Below are positions 14,819 to 23,965 of a stretch of DNA of 64,000 nt, in pieces; the stretch's first letter is position 1, and each line of letters opens with the position of its first letter. The notes under the pieces were generated by a model that was given only the letters and a program-made list of their open reading frames with translations, ran no database searches and was not told where the DNA came from. Source of the stretch: CAYOPZ01 sp964406005 (lineage in GTDB: Bacteria > Bacteroidota > Bacteroidia > Bacteroidales > SM23-62); the NCBI GenBank assembly GCA_964406005.1, contig CAYOPZ010000008.1:1-64000 (forward strand), in the 5' to 3' direction. Position numbers and translations under genes: made by a program.

Positions 14819-17800
14819 TCAGCGAACAATTGTTACGGGTCCCCGCAGCGGTTCGGACCCGTCGTTCAGGTTGATGATATAGTAATAGGTCCCGATGGGC
14901 AGATCCTTGCCCTTGAATTTTCCGTTCCAGCGTTTGTCGCTGGTATATCCGTCGGAGAAAAACACTTGTTTTCCCCACCTGTCGTATACTTCCACCGTAA
15001 TGTTCGGATAGTAATCCACGAAATCAATTTCCCAGAAATCATTCGTTCCGTCGCCGTTGGGCGTAAAGCCGCTGTAAATGAACAGTCCGCTGGCAAGGCT
15101 TATGCTTACGGAATCGGATTCCGTACAGCCGAATTCCGTTGTGGCGGTTACAATATAGGTGACCGGCACCGATACGGTAAGCGTGGGAGACTGGCTGGCC
15201 GGATCGTCCAGCCCCGATACGGGCTGCCACTCGTATGTGCTGTAGGGCCCGCCGGCTGCAAAAAGGCTGATGGTCTGGCCGGCGGCAACCGTCGTATCCT
15301 GCCCTGCATCCAGCCCCCTGCCGGAATGGACCCTCAGCGTCAGGGTATCCTTATCGAAGCATCCTCCGGGTTCGGTAACGGTCAGGATATATGTGACGGA
15401 ATCGCTTACCGTGGCCACGGGGTCGGGGATCCCCGGGTTGCTTAAGCCGGTTTCCGGGAGCCACAGGTATATGTCCCCTCCGGAAGCGTCCAGTGTGATC
15501 TGCGCACCGTTACAGACCGTTGTATCGTTGCCCGCGTCCGCGATCAGCGTGGTGAGCGCATTCACATCCCAGGATCCGTTGTAGGTACATTGGTTGGAAT
15601 CCGTGATCACCACATCGTAAGTTCCCTCTTCAAGTGCAGTGATGTCCTTCGTGGTACTGTCGTTCGACCAGAGGTATGTGTATCCCGCACCGGGGATCCC
15701 CCCGCTTACGCTGAGGACGATGGAGCCGTCGAAGGTAAAACGGCTGCATGTGGCAGGGGTGACGGTTGCGGAAACACTGAAGGGGGGAGGATTTACAATG
15801 TCTACCGTATCCCAGTAAATGCGCATATCATCATCTATGACGTAGATCAGGTATGTGTCTTCCGCCAGGTTCGTAAAATTTCCGTCGGTCTGAAGGGTCG
15901 CCCCGTCGTCGATGGAGTACTGCACCGTCCCCGTCCCGTTAACATCGGAGAGGGAAATGGTTCCGTTGTTATTGTTGTAACAGTCGATCTGTGTGAAGCT
16001 GACATTTACCTCAAGAGGCGGCGTTGCATCCACCTCGACGGTCTCCTGGTATGTGCATCCGTTTGCATCGCGGATCACCACGTCGTAGAAGCCGGGCCAT
16101 TCGCTAAACACCGTATCCGGAACGAACGGCCCGCCGGGCCCGTCGACCGAGAATTCCAGTGTTCCGGTCCCTCCCATAGCATCCGATATGGTAATGCTTC
16201 CCGGGTTTCCGTTCAGGGATGTGGTGGTGGTTATGGTGGCCGTGATCGCCTGGGGCTGGCCGATGAGTTCATCTGAAAACGTCATGGTGCAAGCCATTGA
16301 ATCCCTTACAAGTGGGGTATAGGTCCCGGCGGGTAGGTTCACAAAGTCGCCGGTGGATTGCCAGGTCATGCTGTCGAGTGAATACTCGAGGCTGCCTGTT
16401 CCTCCCGATGCGGAAACGCTGATGGTGCCCGTACTGTCGCCGAAGCACGAGGAAACGTCAGTCGAGAGCTGGGAATCAAGGCTTATCGGGGGCGGATCCG
16501 CAAGGATGACGGTATCCCCCTGTACCGTACAACCGTTGTCGTCCTGCACCACGACGTAATAGGTGGCAGGCGGCAGGCCCGTTGCCAGCGGGGAAGGATC
16601 GAAGCTTCCCCCGTCATTGATCGAGTAGGTATGGGGGGCATTTCCCCCGCTCGAGAATATTTCTATGCTGCCGTTTCCGGCGCCGTTGCATGTAATGACG
16701 GAATGGTTCACGGAATCCACCAGCAGCAGGGGGGGATCCGTGATGTCCTGGCCGGGCGTGGTGTATGAGGGGCAGCCCTTGCTGTCATCTATGGTGACCG
16801 AATAGGTGCCGGGTGCCAGCCCCGTGAATATTCCCGTACCGTTGGCCAGGGCCCCGGGGTTGAGGGTATAGGTATAGGGAGGCGTGCCGCCCGAGCCGTA
16901 TACGGTAACGGCGCCGTCGTTGTCACCTGTGCAGGTCACCTGGTAGAGGTCTATGGAATCGTAACCGATGCTGTCGGGCTGGTTGATGGTGGCCGAGGGA
17001 TAGACCAGGCAGCCGTTAGCATCCCTTACCTCGAGGTCGTAGTTGCCGCCCTGAAGGTTTGAGAAAACCGAATCTGCCTGGAAAGGACCGCCCTCGAGCG
17101 AAAATTCCAGGTTCCCCGTACCCCCGCTTGCATGAACGGTCAAACTGCCCGTATTGTCTCCGTAGCAATCAGTAATATGCACAACATCTATGGCGCTGAC
17201 CACGATGGGCGGCGGGCTCGCGATCGCGATCGAAGTATCCTTGGTGCAGCCCTTTGAGTCGATGATGTCTATGTCGTGTCCACCCGTGGCAAGGCCGGTG
17301 AAGAACCCGGTCTGGTTGGTATCTGCGGCATCCATGATGTACCTGATGGGCGACGAACCTCCGCTGGCCTCGATGGCCACCTGGCCCGTGGGGCTGTCAT
17401 AGCAGGTGGTGATATCCACCTGTGCGTAATTGCTGATGTAGAGGAGGGGAGGGTTTGATATTTTCGGATCCCCGCCTTCCACGAGGCACCCGTTGTCATC
17501 CCGTACCCATACGTGATAATCGCCTCCGGGGAGGCCGGTGAAAACATTGGTCGGATAAAAACTGACACCGTCGTCGATCGAATATTCGATTGTGCCGGTT
17601 CCCCCGCTGGCAGTGATGGTTATGATGCCTGCACTGTCACCGTAGCATTTTTGCCCGGAGTTATCCGTGTTCTCGTTCAGGATCAGAAGTTCCTGGGGCT
17701 CGAAAATGGTATCATTTTCGCTGACCTGGCATCCGTTGGCATCGCGGACATAAAATGTATGTATGCCGGGGTTCAGCGGGGAGAAGACGTTTGATCCCTG

Positions 17801-20800
17801 CCAGCCGAATAATAAGGGATTCCTGGAGTATTCGTACGGAACGGTACCGCCGCCGGCGGTAATGGTTGCCGATCCGTTCCCGTCGCCATTACAGGTGACA
17901 TCGGTTGTGGCGACCGACATGGTCAGTACGGCCGGTTCGCTCACCGTGACGGGCCCGTGGTTGCCGGTGCAGCCGTTGGCGTCGGTAAGGACAAGGCTGT
18001 AATCTCCGGCATCGAGGCCGCTGATGTCTTCTGTATTGCCGGTAAATCCTCCGGGCCCGCTCCATGCGAATGCATAAGGGGTTGTCCCGCCTGCCACATC
18101 GATGTCTATGGCCCCGTCTCCCGAGGCATTACAGGTGAGGTTTGTAACGGTATTGGTCGTGATCGTAATTACAGGGGGTTCATAGATGTTTACGGGGCCG
18201 AGCACGTCGGTGCAGCCGTTGGCGTCGGTCACAGTCAGTGTATAGTCGTCGGGCCCCAGCCCTGAAATGTCTTCCTGGTCCGATGTATAGCCCCCGACGC
18301 TGGTCCATGCATAGGAGTAGGGCAAGGTTCCCCCGCCGACGCTTACCGAGATGGCTCCGTCTCCGGCTCCGAAGCAGGATACATCCGTAGCGAGATCCAG
18401 CGTAACCGAGAGCACGGCCGGCTCACTGACGGTTACCGGCCCGTGATTGGCCGTACAGAGGTTGGCGTCCGTGACCACCAGGCTGTAGATGTCGGGATCC
18501 AGGCCCGTGATGTCCTGGGTTCCGGCGCTGAATCCGCCCACGCTCGTCCAGCTGTAGCCGTAGGGCGCAACGCCTCCGCTAACCGAAACATAGATGGCCC
18601 CGTCGCCCGCGCCGTTGCAGCTCACGTTGTCCATGCTGTCCTGTGCGATCACCAGCACCGGCGGTTCGCTCACCGTGACGGGCCCGTGGTTGCCGGTGCA
18701 GCCGTTGGCGTCGGTAAGGACAAGGCTGTAATCTCCGGCATCGAGGCCGCTGATGTCTTCTGTATTGCCGGTAAATCCTCCGGGCCCGCTCCATGCGAAT
18801 GCATAAGGGGTTGTCCCGCCTGCCACATCGATGTCTATGGCCCCGTCTCCCGAGGCATTACAGGTGAGGTTTGTAACGGTATTGGTCGTGATCGTAATTA
18901 CAGGGGGTTCATAGATGTTTACGGGGCCGAGCACGTCGGTGCAGCCGTTGGCGTCGGTCACAGTCAGTGTATAGTCGTCGGGCCCCAGCCCTGAAATGTC
19001 TTCCTGGTCCGATGTATAGCCCCCGACGCTGGTCCATGCATAGGAGTAGGGCAAGGTTCCCCCGCCGACGCTTACCGAGATGGCTCCGTCTCCGGCTCCG
19101 AAGCAGGATACATCCGTAGCGAGATCCAGCGTAACCGAGAGCACGGCCGGCTCACTGACGGTTACCGGCCCGTGATTGGCCGTACAGAGGTTGGCGTCCG
19201 TGACCACCAGGCTGTAGATGTCGGGATCCAGGCCCGTGATGTCCTGGGTTCCGGCGCTGAATCCGCCCACGCTCGTCCAGCTGTAGCCGTAGGGCGCAAC
19301 GCCTCCGCTAACCGAAACATAGATGGCCCCGTCGCCCGCGCCGTTGCAGCTCACGTTGTCCATGCTGTCCTGTGCGATCACCAGCACCGGCGGTTCGCTT
19401 ACGTTAACGGGGCCGTGGTTCATGGGACAGGAATTGGCATCGGTCACCGTCACGTTGTAATCACCGGCTTCCAGCGAGCTTATGTCCTGGGTCGTGGCAG
19501 TAAATCCGCCGGGGCCGGTCCATGCGTAGGTATAGGGTGGTGTTCCGTCTGTTACGTCAATGTCGATTGATCCGTTGTTCCCCCCGTTGCAGAGGACATT
19601 CACAACCGAAGAGGTGGATACGGAAATTTGCGTGGGCTGGTTTACGGCAAGGGGGCCGAGAATATCCGTACAGCCGTTGTCATCGGTCACCGTGAGTGTA
19701 TAATTCCCGGCCGGAATCCCGAAAATATCCTCGGTAGTAGCGGAGAATGTTCCCCCGTCCGTCCAGCTGTAGGAATAAGGCGTGGTCCCTCCTGCCACAT
19801 CCACGGTGATGCTCCCGTCGCTTCCCCCGTAGCAGGTAACATGGGTGATTGTGTTTAAGGTGGCATCAAGTACCGGGGGCTCGGTAACGGGTATGTTGTT
19901 CAGGGCGGCCGTACATCCGTTGTCATCGGTTACCGTAACGCTGTAATTCCCGGCCGGGATACCCGTTATATCCTGGGTGGCAGCCGAAAAACTTCCCCCG
20001 TCCGTCCAGGCATAGGTATAGGGAGTCGTGCCTCCGCCGGGGGTAATGAACACACCGCCGTCGCTCAATCCGTTACAGGAAACGTTCCAAACGGAATCGT
20101 TCACCACGGTGAGCACAGGAGGCTCATTTACTACGATGGGACCATACGCCTGGGTGCAGCCGTTCCCGTCGGTTACGATCAGGCTGTAAGAGCCCGCCTC
20201 CAGCCCGGATATGTCCTGGGTCGTGGCAGTGAATCCTCCCGGGCCGGACCAGGCATAGGTATAAGGCAGAGTTCCTCCGCTTACATTTACCGAAATTTCC
20301 CCGTCACTGAGGCCGTTACAGCTTACATCGACCACGGGATTTTCCTGGGTGACCGATATAGCGGAAGGCTCGGTTACCGTGACCGGCCCGTGGTTCTTGA
20401 TGCAGCCGTTGGCATCGGTCACTTCCAGGTCATAGGAACCGGCGAAAAGGCCGGTGATGTCCTGGTCGGTGGAACCGAATGCGCCAGGCCCCGACCAGTC
20501 GTAGGTATAGCCCGGCGTACCTTCCGTGACCGAAACGTATACGGCTCCGGTATTGTCCCCGTTACAGAGTGCGTCCTTTACGCTGTCCGTGACTATGGTG
20601 ATTTCGGTGGGTTCGATGATGGTCAGCGGGCCCACGTTGTCCGTACAGCCATTGTCATCCGTAACGGTCAGGTCATAATCCCCCTGGGCCAGGCCGCTGA
20701 TGTCTTCGTCTCCCGAAGTGTAGGCCCCCGGCCCGGTCCAGGCATAATTGTAGGGGATGGTACCGCCGGAAACAGAGACCTCGATGGAACCGTCCGTGAA

Positions 20801-21421
20801 CCCGAAGCAGGTAATGTCGTTTACCGCGTCCACCGTGATGGCCAGCACGGCCGGCTGGCTTACCGTGACCGGGTTGGAACTGTAGCTTTTGATACAGTTG
20901 TTCTGGTCCCTGACGACCACATTGTAGTCGCCGGCCGGCAGCCCGTTGAATACACTCCCGGCCTGGTATGTCGCCCCGTTGTTGATGGAATACTCGAGCG
21001 TTCCCGTCCCTCCGACTGCCGATATGCTGATGGACCCGTCGCTCAGCCCGTTGCATGTAACCCCGGTGGCGCTAACATTGAATATGAATATATTGAGGGG
21101 TTCCTCAATTTTGAAGCTTTTCAGGTCGAAATCACCGTCATCGTCGAATACCCAGGCCCAGTAATTTCCGGGGGCAAGCCCGGTGATGGTGCTGTCGGTC
21201 TCCCCGGGGATGGGATTGCTTTCTCCATCGAGCCACTGGTAGGTGAAAGGCGCGGTCCCCCCTGCAATGGCAGTGACCGCAGCCGAACCGTCGTCGGCCC
21301 CGTAGCAGCTTATGCTGTCGGCCTCCACGGTAATGGTAAAAGGCGTGGCAAAGCCGGCGCCGGGAGCCAGTGCAAGGAATGCGATGATGGACAGGACTGG
21401 TATTTTAATATTGAATTTCAT
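14819..21421 (-). CDS. Giant SprB-repeat cell-surface protein with type B T9SS sorting domain
   Basis: The 2200-residue exported protein begins with a signal peptide (cleavage near GFA-T). About 24 SprB-type repeats of 75-85 residues follow, each with a Cys motif like SCNGLSDGEISV, a PYTYAWSGPGG strand and a GNYSLTVTDANGCT end. Two Ig/PKD-like domains (about 1950-2110) precede the C-terminal 90 residues, which are a gliding-motility-associated type B sorting domain (FTPNGDGTNDFWEI, VYDRWGKQVFFSDGY, W-N-G, GTYYYIINL). It should cross the outer membrane through the T9SS and act as an adhesin or motility protein. Three repeats are duplicated exactly at DNA level. The gene is GC-rich compared with its flanks. 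Confidence 0.93.
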   Translation of the reverse strand: MKFNIKIPVLSIIAFLALAPGAGFATPFTITVEADSISCYGADDGSAAVTAIAGGTAPFTYQWLDGESNPIPGETDSTITGLAPGNYWAWVFDDDGDFDLKSFKIEEPLNIFIFNVSATGVTCNGLSDGSISISAVGGTGTLEYSINNGATYQAGSVFNGLPAGDYNVVVRDQNNCIKSYSSNPVTVSQPAVLAITVDAVNDITCFGFTDGSIEVSVSGGTIPYNYAWTGPGAYTSGDEDISGLAQGDYDLTVTDDNGCTDNVGPLTIIEPTEITIVTDSVKDALCNGDNTGAVYVSVTEGTPGYTYDWSGPGAFGSTDQDITGLFAGSYDLEVTDANGCIKNHGPVTVTEPSAISVTQENPVVDVSCNGLSDGEISVNVSGGTLPYTYAWSGPGGFTATTQDISGLEAGSYSLIVTDGNGCTQAYGPIVVNEPPVLTVVNDSVWNVSCNGLSDGGVFITPGGGTTPYTYAWTDGGSFSAATQDITGIPAGNYSVTVTDDNGCTAALNNIPVTEPPVLDATLNTITHVTCYGGSDGSITVDVAGGTTPYSYSWTDGGTFSATTEDIFGIPAGNYTLTVTDDNGCTDILGPLAVNQPTQISVSTSSVVNVLCNGGNNGSIDIDVTDGTPPYTYAWTGPGGFTATTQDISSLEAGDYNVTVTDANSCPMNHGPVNVSEPPVLVIAQDSMDNVSCNGAGDGAIYVSVSGGVAPYGYSWTSVGGFSAGTQDITGLDPDIYSLVVTDANLCTANHGPVTVSEPAVLSVTLDLATDVSCFGAGDGAISVSVGGGTLPYSYAWTSVGGYTSDQEDISGLGPDDYTLTVTDANGCTDVLGPVNIYEPPVITITTNTVTNLTCNASGDGAIDIDVAGGTTPYAFAWSGPGGFTGNTEDISGLDAGDYSLVLTDANGCTGNHGPVTVSEPPVLVIAQDSMDNVSCNGAGDGAIYVSVSGGVAPYGYSWTSVGGFSAGTQDITGLDPDIYSLVVTDANLCTANHGPVTVSEPAVLSVTLDLATDVSCFGAGDGAISVSVGGGTLPYSYAWTSVGGYTSDQEDISGLGPDDYTLTVTDANGCTDVLGPVNIYEPPVITITTNTVTNLTCNASGDGAIDIDVAGGTTPYAFAWSGPGGFTGNTEDISGLDAGDYSLVLTDANGCTGNHGPVTVSEPAVLTMSVATTDVTCNGDGNGSATITAGGGTVPYEYSRNPLLFGWQGSNVFSPLNPGIHTFYVRDANGCQVSENDTIFEPQELLILNENTDNSGQKCYGDSAGIITITASGGTGTIEYSIDDGVSFYPTNVFTGLPGGDYHVWVRDDNGCLVEGGDPKISNPPLLYISNYAQVDITTCYDSPTGQVAIEASGGSSPIRYIMDAADTNQTGFFTGLATGGHDIDIIDSKGCTKDTSIAIASPPPIVVSAIDVVHITDCYGDNTGSLTVHASGGTGNLEFSLEGGPFQADSVFSNLQGGNYDLEVRDANGCLVYPSATINQPDSIGYDSIDLYQVTCTGDNDGAVTVYGSGGTPPYTYTLNPGALANGTGIFTGLAPGTYSVTIDDSKGCPSYTTPGQDITDPPLLLVDSVNHSVITCNGAGNGSIEIFSSGGNAPHTYSINDGGSFDPSPLATGLPPATYYVVVQDDNGCTVQGDTVILADPPPISLDSQLSTDVSSCFGDSTGTISVSASGGTGSLEYSLDSMTWQSTGDFVNLPAGTYTPLVRDSMACTMTFSDELIGQPQAITATITTTTSLNGNPGSITISDAMGGTGTLEFSVDGPGGPFVPDTVFSEWPGFYDVVIRDANGCTYQETVEVDATPPLEVNVSFTQIDCYNNNNGTISLSDVNGTGTVQYSIDDGATLQTDGNFTNLAEDTYLIYVIDDDMRIYWDTVDIVNPPPFSVSATVTPATCSRFTFDGSIVLSVSGGIPGAGYTYLWSNDSTTKDITALEEGTYDVVITDSNQCTYNGSWDVNALTTLIADAGNDTTVCNGAQITLDASGGDIYLWLPETGLSNPGIPDPVATVSDSVTYILTVTEPGGCFDKDTLTLRVHSGRGLDAGQDTTVAAGQTISLFAAGGPYSTYEWQPVSGLDDPASQSPTLTVSVPVTYIVTATTEFGCTESDSVSISLASGLFIYSGFTPNGDGTNDFWEIDFVDYYPNITVEVYDRWGKQVFFSDGYTSDKRWNGKFKGKDLPIGTYYYIINLNDGSEPLRGPVTIVR
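17933..19390. repeat. Perfect 729-bp tandem duplication inside the SprB-like gene
   Basis: Positions 17933-18661 and 18662-19390 read identically base for base when compared line by line with an offset of 729. Nine more bases match after the second copy. The unit encodes 243 residues, exactly three SprB repeats, so the frame is kept. The lack of any difference, even at silent positions, means the duplication is recent or kept identical by conversion, unless it is an assembly error. Confidence 0.95.
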
Positions 21422-21777
21422 TACCCGGAAGGACAGAATTTATATAATTTATACCCCAATATCATATAATAGTTACCCTCGCTCCTGTAAAGTTAGTGCA
21501 AGAATCTGAAAATAACCGGTTTACAATCGGAGATAAAAGTTATCCATAATTGACGTTACTGGTCATTTTTTTTATTAACAACGGTCCGGATTGTATAAAT
21601 AACTGTTGAAGAGACAATTAATTTTAAAAATTGGTTGCAACCCCGGTTGACGGAACGATCTCCCGAAGGCTTGAACCGGCCATTTCCCGGGATGAAAGGT
21701 GCCGGAATACGCTTTTTCCGGCCCTGATCGTGGACGGATTGACATTTTGGTTAGTTTTGTATCCGGGTTCAACAGAT
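21422..21777. other. Divergent intergenic region between the SprB-like gene and trpS
   Basis: This 356-bp region has no gene I can support. The first 120 bp hold the start region of the minus-strand SprB-like operon, with a weak minus-strand TAACTTTA box near 21490. On the plus strand TAATTTTA near 21618 and TAGTTTTG at 21752-21759 are possible trpS -7 boxes. The GC-rich middle (21630-21740) can be read through in the trpS frame but does not resemble TrpS. I see no tRNA or T-box pattern. Confidence 0.4.
21752..21759 (+). promoter_or_regulatory. -7 box (TAGTTTTG) upstream of trpS
   Basis: TAGTTTTG fits the Bacteroidota -7 consensus and lies 18 bp before the chosen trpS ATG. A transcript from here would exclude the upstream start at 21631. 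Confidence 0.4.
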
Positions 21778-22767
21778 ATGGATACGGTTCTGAGCGGCAT
21801 ACGGTCTACAGGTAACCTGCACCTGGGAAATTATTTCGGTGCGGTCACGAATTTTGTGAAAATGCAGAAGGATTACAATTGTTTTTTCTTCGTGGCCGAT
21901 TTCCATTCACTTACAACATATCCTACACCGGAAGACCTGCACAGTAACGTAAAGACCGTGCTGGCGGAATACCTGGCTGCCGGCATAGATCCCGAAAGGT
22001 CGACCCTTTATGTTCAGAGCGATGTTCCGGAAATCCCCGAGCTGTACCTGCTTTTGAATATGAACGCATACGTGGGAGAGCTGGAGAGGACGACCACTTT
22101 CAAGGAGAAGATACGCAGCCAGCCGGAAAATATTAATGCAGGACTGCTTACCTACCCTGTCCTTATGGCGGCGGATATCATCATTCACCGTTCGAAATAT
22201 GTTCCGGTGGGAAAGGACCAGGAACAGAACCTGGAAATGGCACGAAGATTTGCCAGGAGGTTCAACCATATGTACAAGGTTGATTATTTCCCCCTGCCTT
22301 CCCCTTTCAATTTCGGGAAAGACCTGATAAAAGTGCCGGGTCTTGACGGTACAGGCAAAATGGGCAAGACCGCCGGGAACGGGATCTTTCTCGTGGATGA
22401 TCCCCAGGTGATCCGCAAAAAGGTAATGCGTGCCGTTACCGACGAAGGGCCCACGCGGAAAAACCAGGAAATGTCGGAGCCGGTAAGGAATATTTTTACC
22501 CTGATGGAAATTGTTTCATCCGCCGATACCGTGGATCATTTCAGGGAGCAGTACAACAGCTGCCGGATCCGTTACGGGGATATGAAAAAACAACTTGCCG
22601 AAGACATCATAGGGGTAGTTACTCCGCTCCGGGAACGGATCAACGGGATACTTGCGGATGAAGCCTATATAAGGAAGGCTGTAACCCTGGGAGCAGAAAA
22701 GGCCCGTGCAAGTGCAGCAAAAACCCTGAAAGAGGTCAGGGAGATCATCGGATTCAAACCTTTCTGA
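21778..22767 (+). CDS. trpS: Tryptophanyl-tRNA synthetase
   Basis: The 329-residue class Ic synthetase charges tRNA-Trp. The ATG at 21778 gives the family N-terminus MDTVLSGIRSTGNLHLGNYF, which contains the HIGH-like motif GNLHLGN. The second signature appears as KMGKTAGN, equivalent to KMSKS, near residue 195. The open frame reaches back to 21631 but that extension is unlike TrpS and lies before a promoter box. rbfA follows 42 bp downstream. Confidence 0.96.
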   Translation: MDTVLSGIRSTGNLHLGNYFGAVTNFVKMQKDYNCFFFVADFHSLTTYPTPEDLHSNVKTVLAEYLAAGIDPERSTLYVQSDVPEIPELYLLLNMNAYVGELERTTTFKEKIRSQPENINAGLLTYPVLMAADIIIHRSKYVPVGKDQEQNLEMARRFARRFNHMYKVDYFPLPSPFNFGKDLIKVPGLDGTGKMGKTAGNGIFLVDDPQVIRKKVMRAVTDEGPTRKNQEMSEPVRNIFTLMEIVSSADTVDHFREQYNSCRIRYGDMKKQLAEDIIGVVTPLRERINGILADEAYIRKAVTLGAEKARASAAKTLKEVREIIGFKPF

Positions 22768-22809
22768 AAAACCTGTAACGCGGATCGGTGATCCGGAAAT
22801 CTTAAAAAC

Positions 22810-23148
22810 ATGACGAGAACAAGGCAGAACAAGGTATCAAGGATGCTTCAGAAGGAACTGGGCAATGTATACCAGAGGGAAGGCAGGAATATGTTCAACG
22901 GCAGGATGATTACGGTTACGGAGGTCAGGATGACACCGGATCTCGGCCAGGCGCGTGTATACCTGAGTGTTTTTCCGCTTCCCACAAAGGAGGATTTCAG
23001 AAGGGTCACGGATGAAAATGCCGGCCTTGTCAGGCGGGAGCTGGGCAACCGGATCAGGCACCAGCTTAGAAGTGTGCCGGAGCTGAGGTTCATCCTGGAT
23101 GATTCGCTCGAATATATGGAAGGCATAGACAGGCTGCTAAAAGAATGA
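22810..23148 (+). CDS. rbfA: Ribosome-binding factor A
   Basis: The 112-residue protein is the normal length for RbfA, a KH-domain factor that binds the 30S subunit and helps mature the 16S rRNA 5' end. Recognisable parts are RTRQNKVSRMLQKELGNVYQ at the N-terminus, ITVTEVRMTPDLGQARVYLS in the middle and RNQLRSVPELRF-like strand HQLRSVPELRFILDDS near the end. Its stop overlaps the next start by 4 bp (ATGA). Confidence 0.93.
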   Translation: MTRTRQNKVSRMLQKELGNVYQREGRNMFNGRMITVTEVRMTPDLGQARVYLSVFPLPTKEDFRRVTDENAGLVRRELGNRIRHQLRSVPELRFILDDSLEYMEGIDRLLKE

Positions 23149-23960
23149 GTATGCGATACGATCCCATCAAGAAAAGCCTGGGACGTGTATTCAACCGCAG
23201 CCCTTTTCTGAGAAAACTGTTCTACCGGCTGCTCGACCTCCTGTTACTCAGGGCCTGGCATATCAGGAGGGAGCTCAGGATCGCAAGGAGGCAGATCAGC
23301 GGGCAGGGGGAGATCCTGGATGCCGGGTCAGGATTCGGCCAGTATACCTGGTTCATGTCGGGGCTTTTCAGGCAGTGGAAGATCACGGGCGTGGATGTGA
23401 AAGAGGAACAGGTAAGGGATTGCAATGATTTTTTTAAAAAGACAGGGCGCGGAGGCAGGATACATTTCGAGGTCCGCGACCTTACGGGATACAGGCAGGA
23501 GGGCAGGTACAGACTGATCCTTTGTGTGGATGTCATGGAGCACATTCCGGACGATGTGCAGGTATTCAGAAATTTTGCCGCTTCCCTCCAGGAAGGAGGG
23601 ATGGTGCTGATCTCGACACCTTCCGACCGGGGCGGATCGGATGTCCGCCATAAAGAAGGGAAGTCGTTCATAGAAGAGCATGTCCGTGACGGCTACGGCA
23701 TCGCAGAAATTGAGGAGAAGATGAAATCGGCCGGGTTCAGCCGGGTTGATCCGAGGTATTCCTACGGATGGCCGGGAAGGATATCCTGGCGGCTTTCCAT
23801 GAAATATCCCATCGTCATGCTCAATAAAAGCAGAATGTTTTATTTCATACTCCCTTTCTATTATATTGTAACGTTTCCGTTCTGCCTGGTCCTGAATTTC
23901 CTGGATGTCAGGACAAGGTACAATACGGGGACGGGACTTATCGTAAAAGCTTTTAAATAA
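23145..23960 (+). CDS. Class I SAM-dependent methyltransferase
   Basis: The 271-residue protein has motif I ILDAGSGFGQYTWF (about 57-70), an acidic motif II (ITGVDVKEEQV) and LILCVDVMEHIPDD, typical of the methyltransf_11 group. The C-terminal 50 residues contain a hydrophobic stretch (MFYFILPFYYIVTFPFCLVL), so the enzyme may sit at the membrane; lipid or glycolipid methylation is possible but unproven. It is translationally coupled to rbfA and lies 5 bp before the LolC/E-type permease gene. Confidence 0.8.
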   Translation: MSMRYDPIKKSLGRVFNRSPFLRKLFYRLLDLLLLRAWHIRRELRIARRQISGQGEILDAGSGFGQYTWFMSGLFRQWKITGVDVKEEQVRDCNDFFKKTGRGGRIHFEVRDLTGYRQEGRYRLILCVDVMEHIPDDVQVFRNFAASLQEGGMVLISTPSDRGGSDVRHKEGKSFIEEHVRDGYGIAEIEEKMKSAGFSRVDPRYSYGWPGRISWRLSMKYPIVMLNKSRMFYFILPFYYIVTFPFCLVLNFLDVRTRYNTGTGLIVKAFK

Positions 23961-23965
23961 GATAG

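Noticed and set aside
15590..21469. Several long plus-strand ORFs (for example 15590-16276, 18443-18994, 20390-21469) opposite the SprB-like gene
   Set aside because: They mirror the repeat structure of the minus-strand gene, have Val/Gly/Arg-rich compositions typical of antisense frames in GC-rich DNA, and show no known domain or start signals.
21631..21777. N-terminal extension of TrpS
   Set aside because: The extra 49 residues do not resemble TrpS, and a -7 promoter box lies at 21752-21759; the ATG at 21778 gives the canonical start.
21542..21777. A T-box or tRNA-like structure upstream of trpS
   Set aside because: No T-box core, specifier loop or tRNA cloverleaf could be recognised in either strand.
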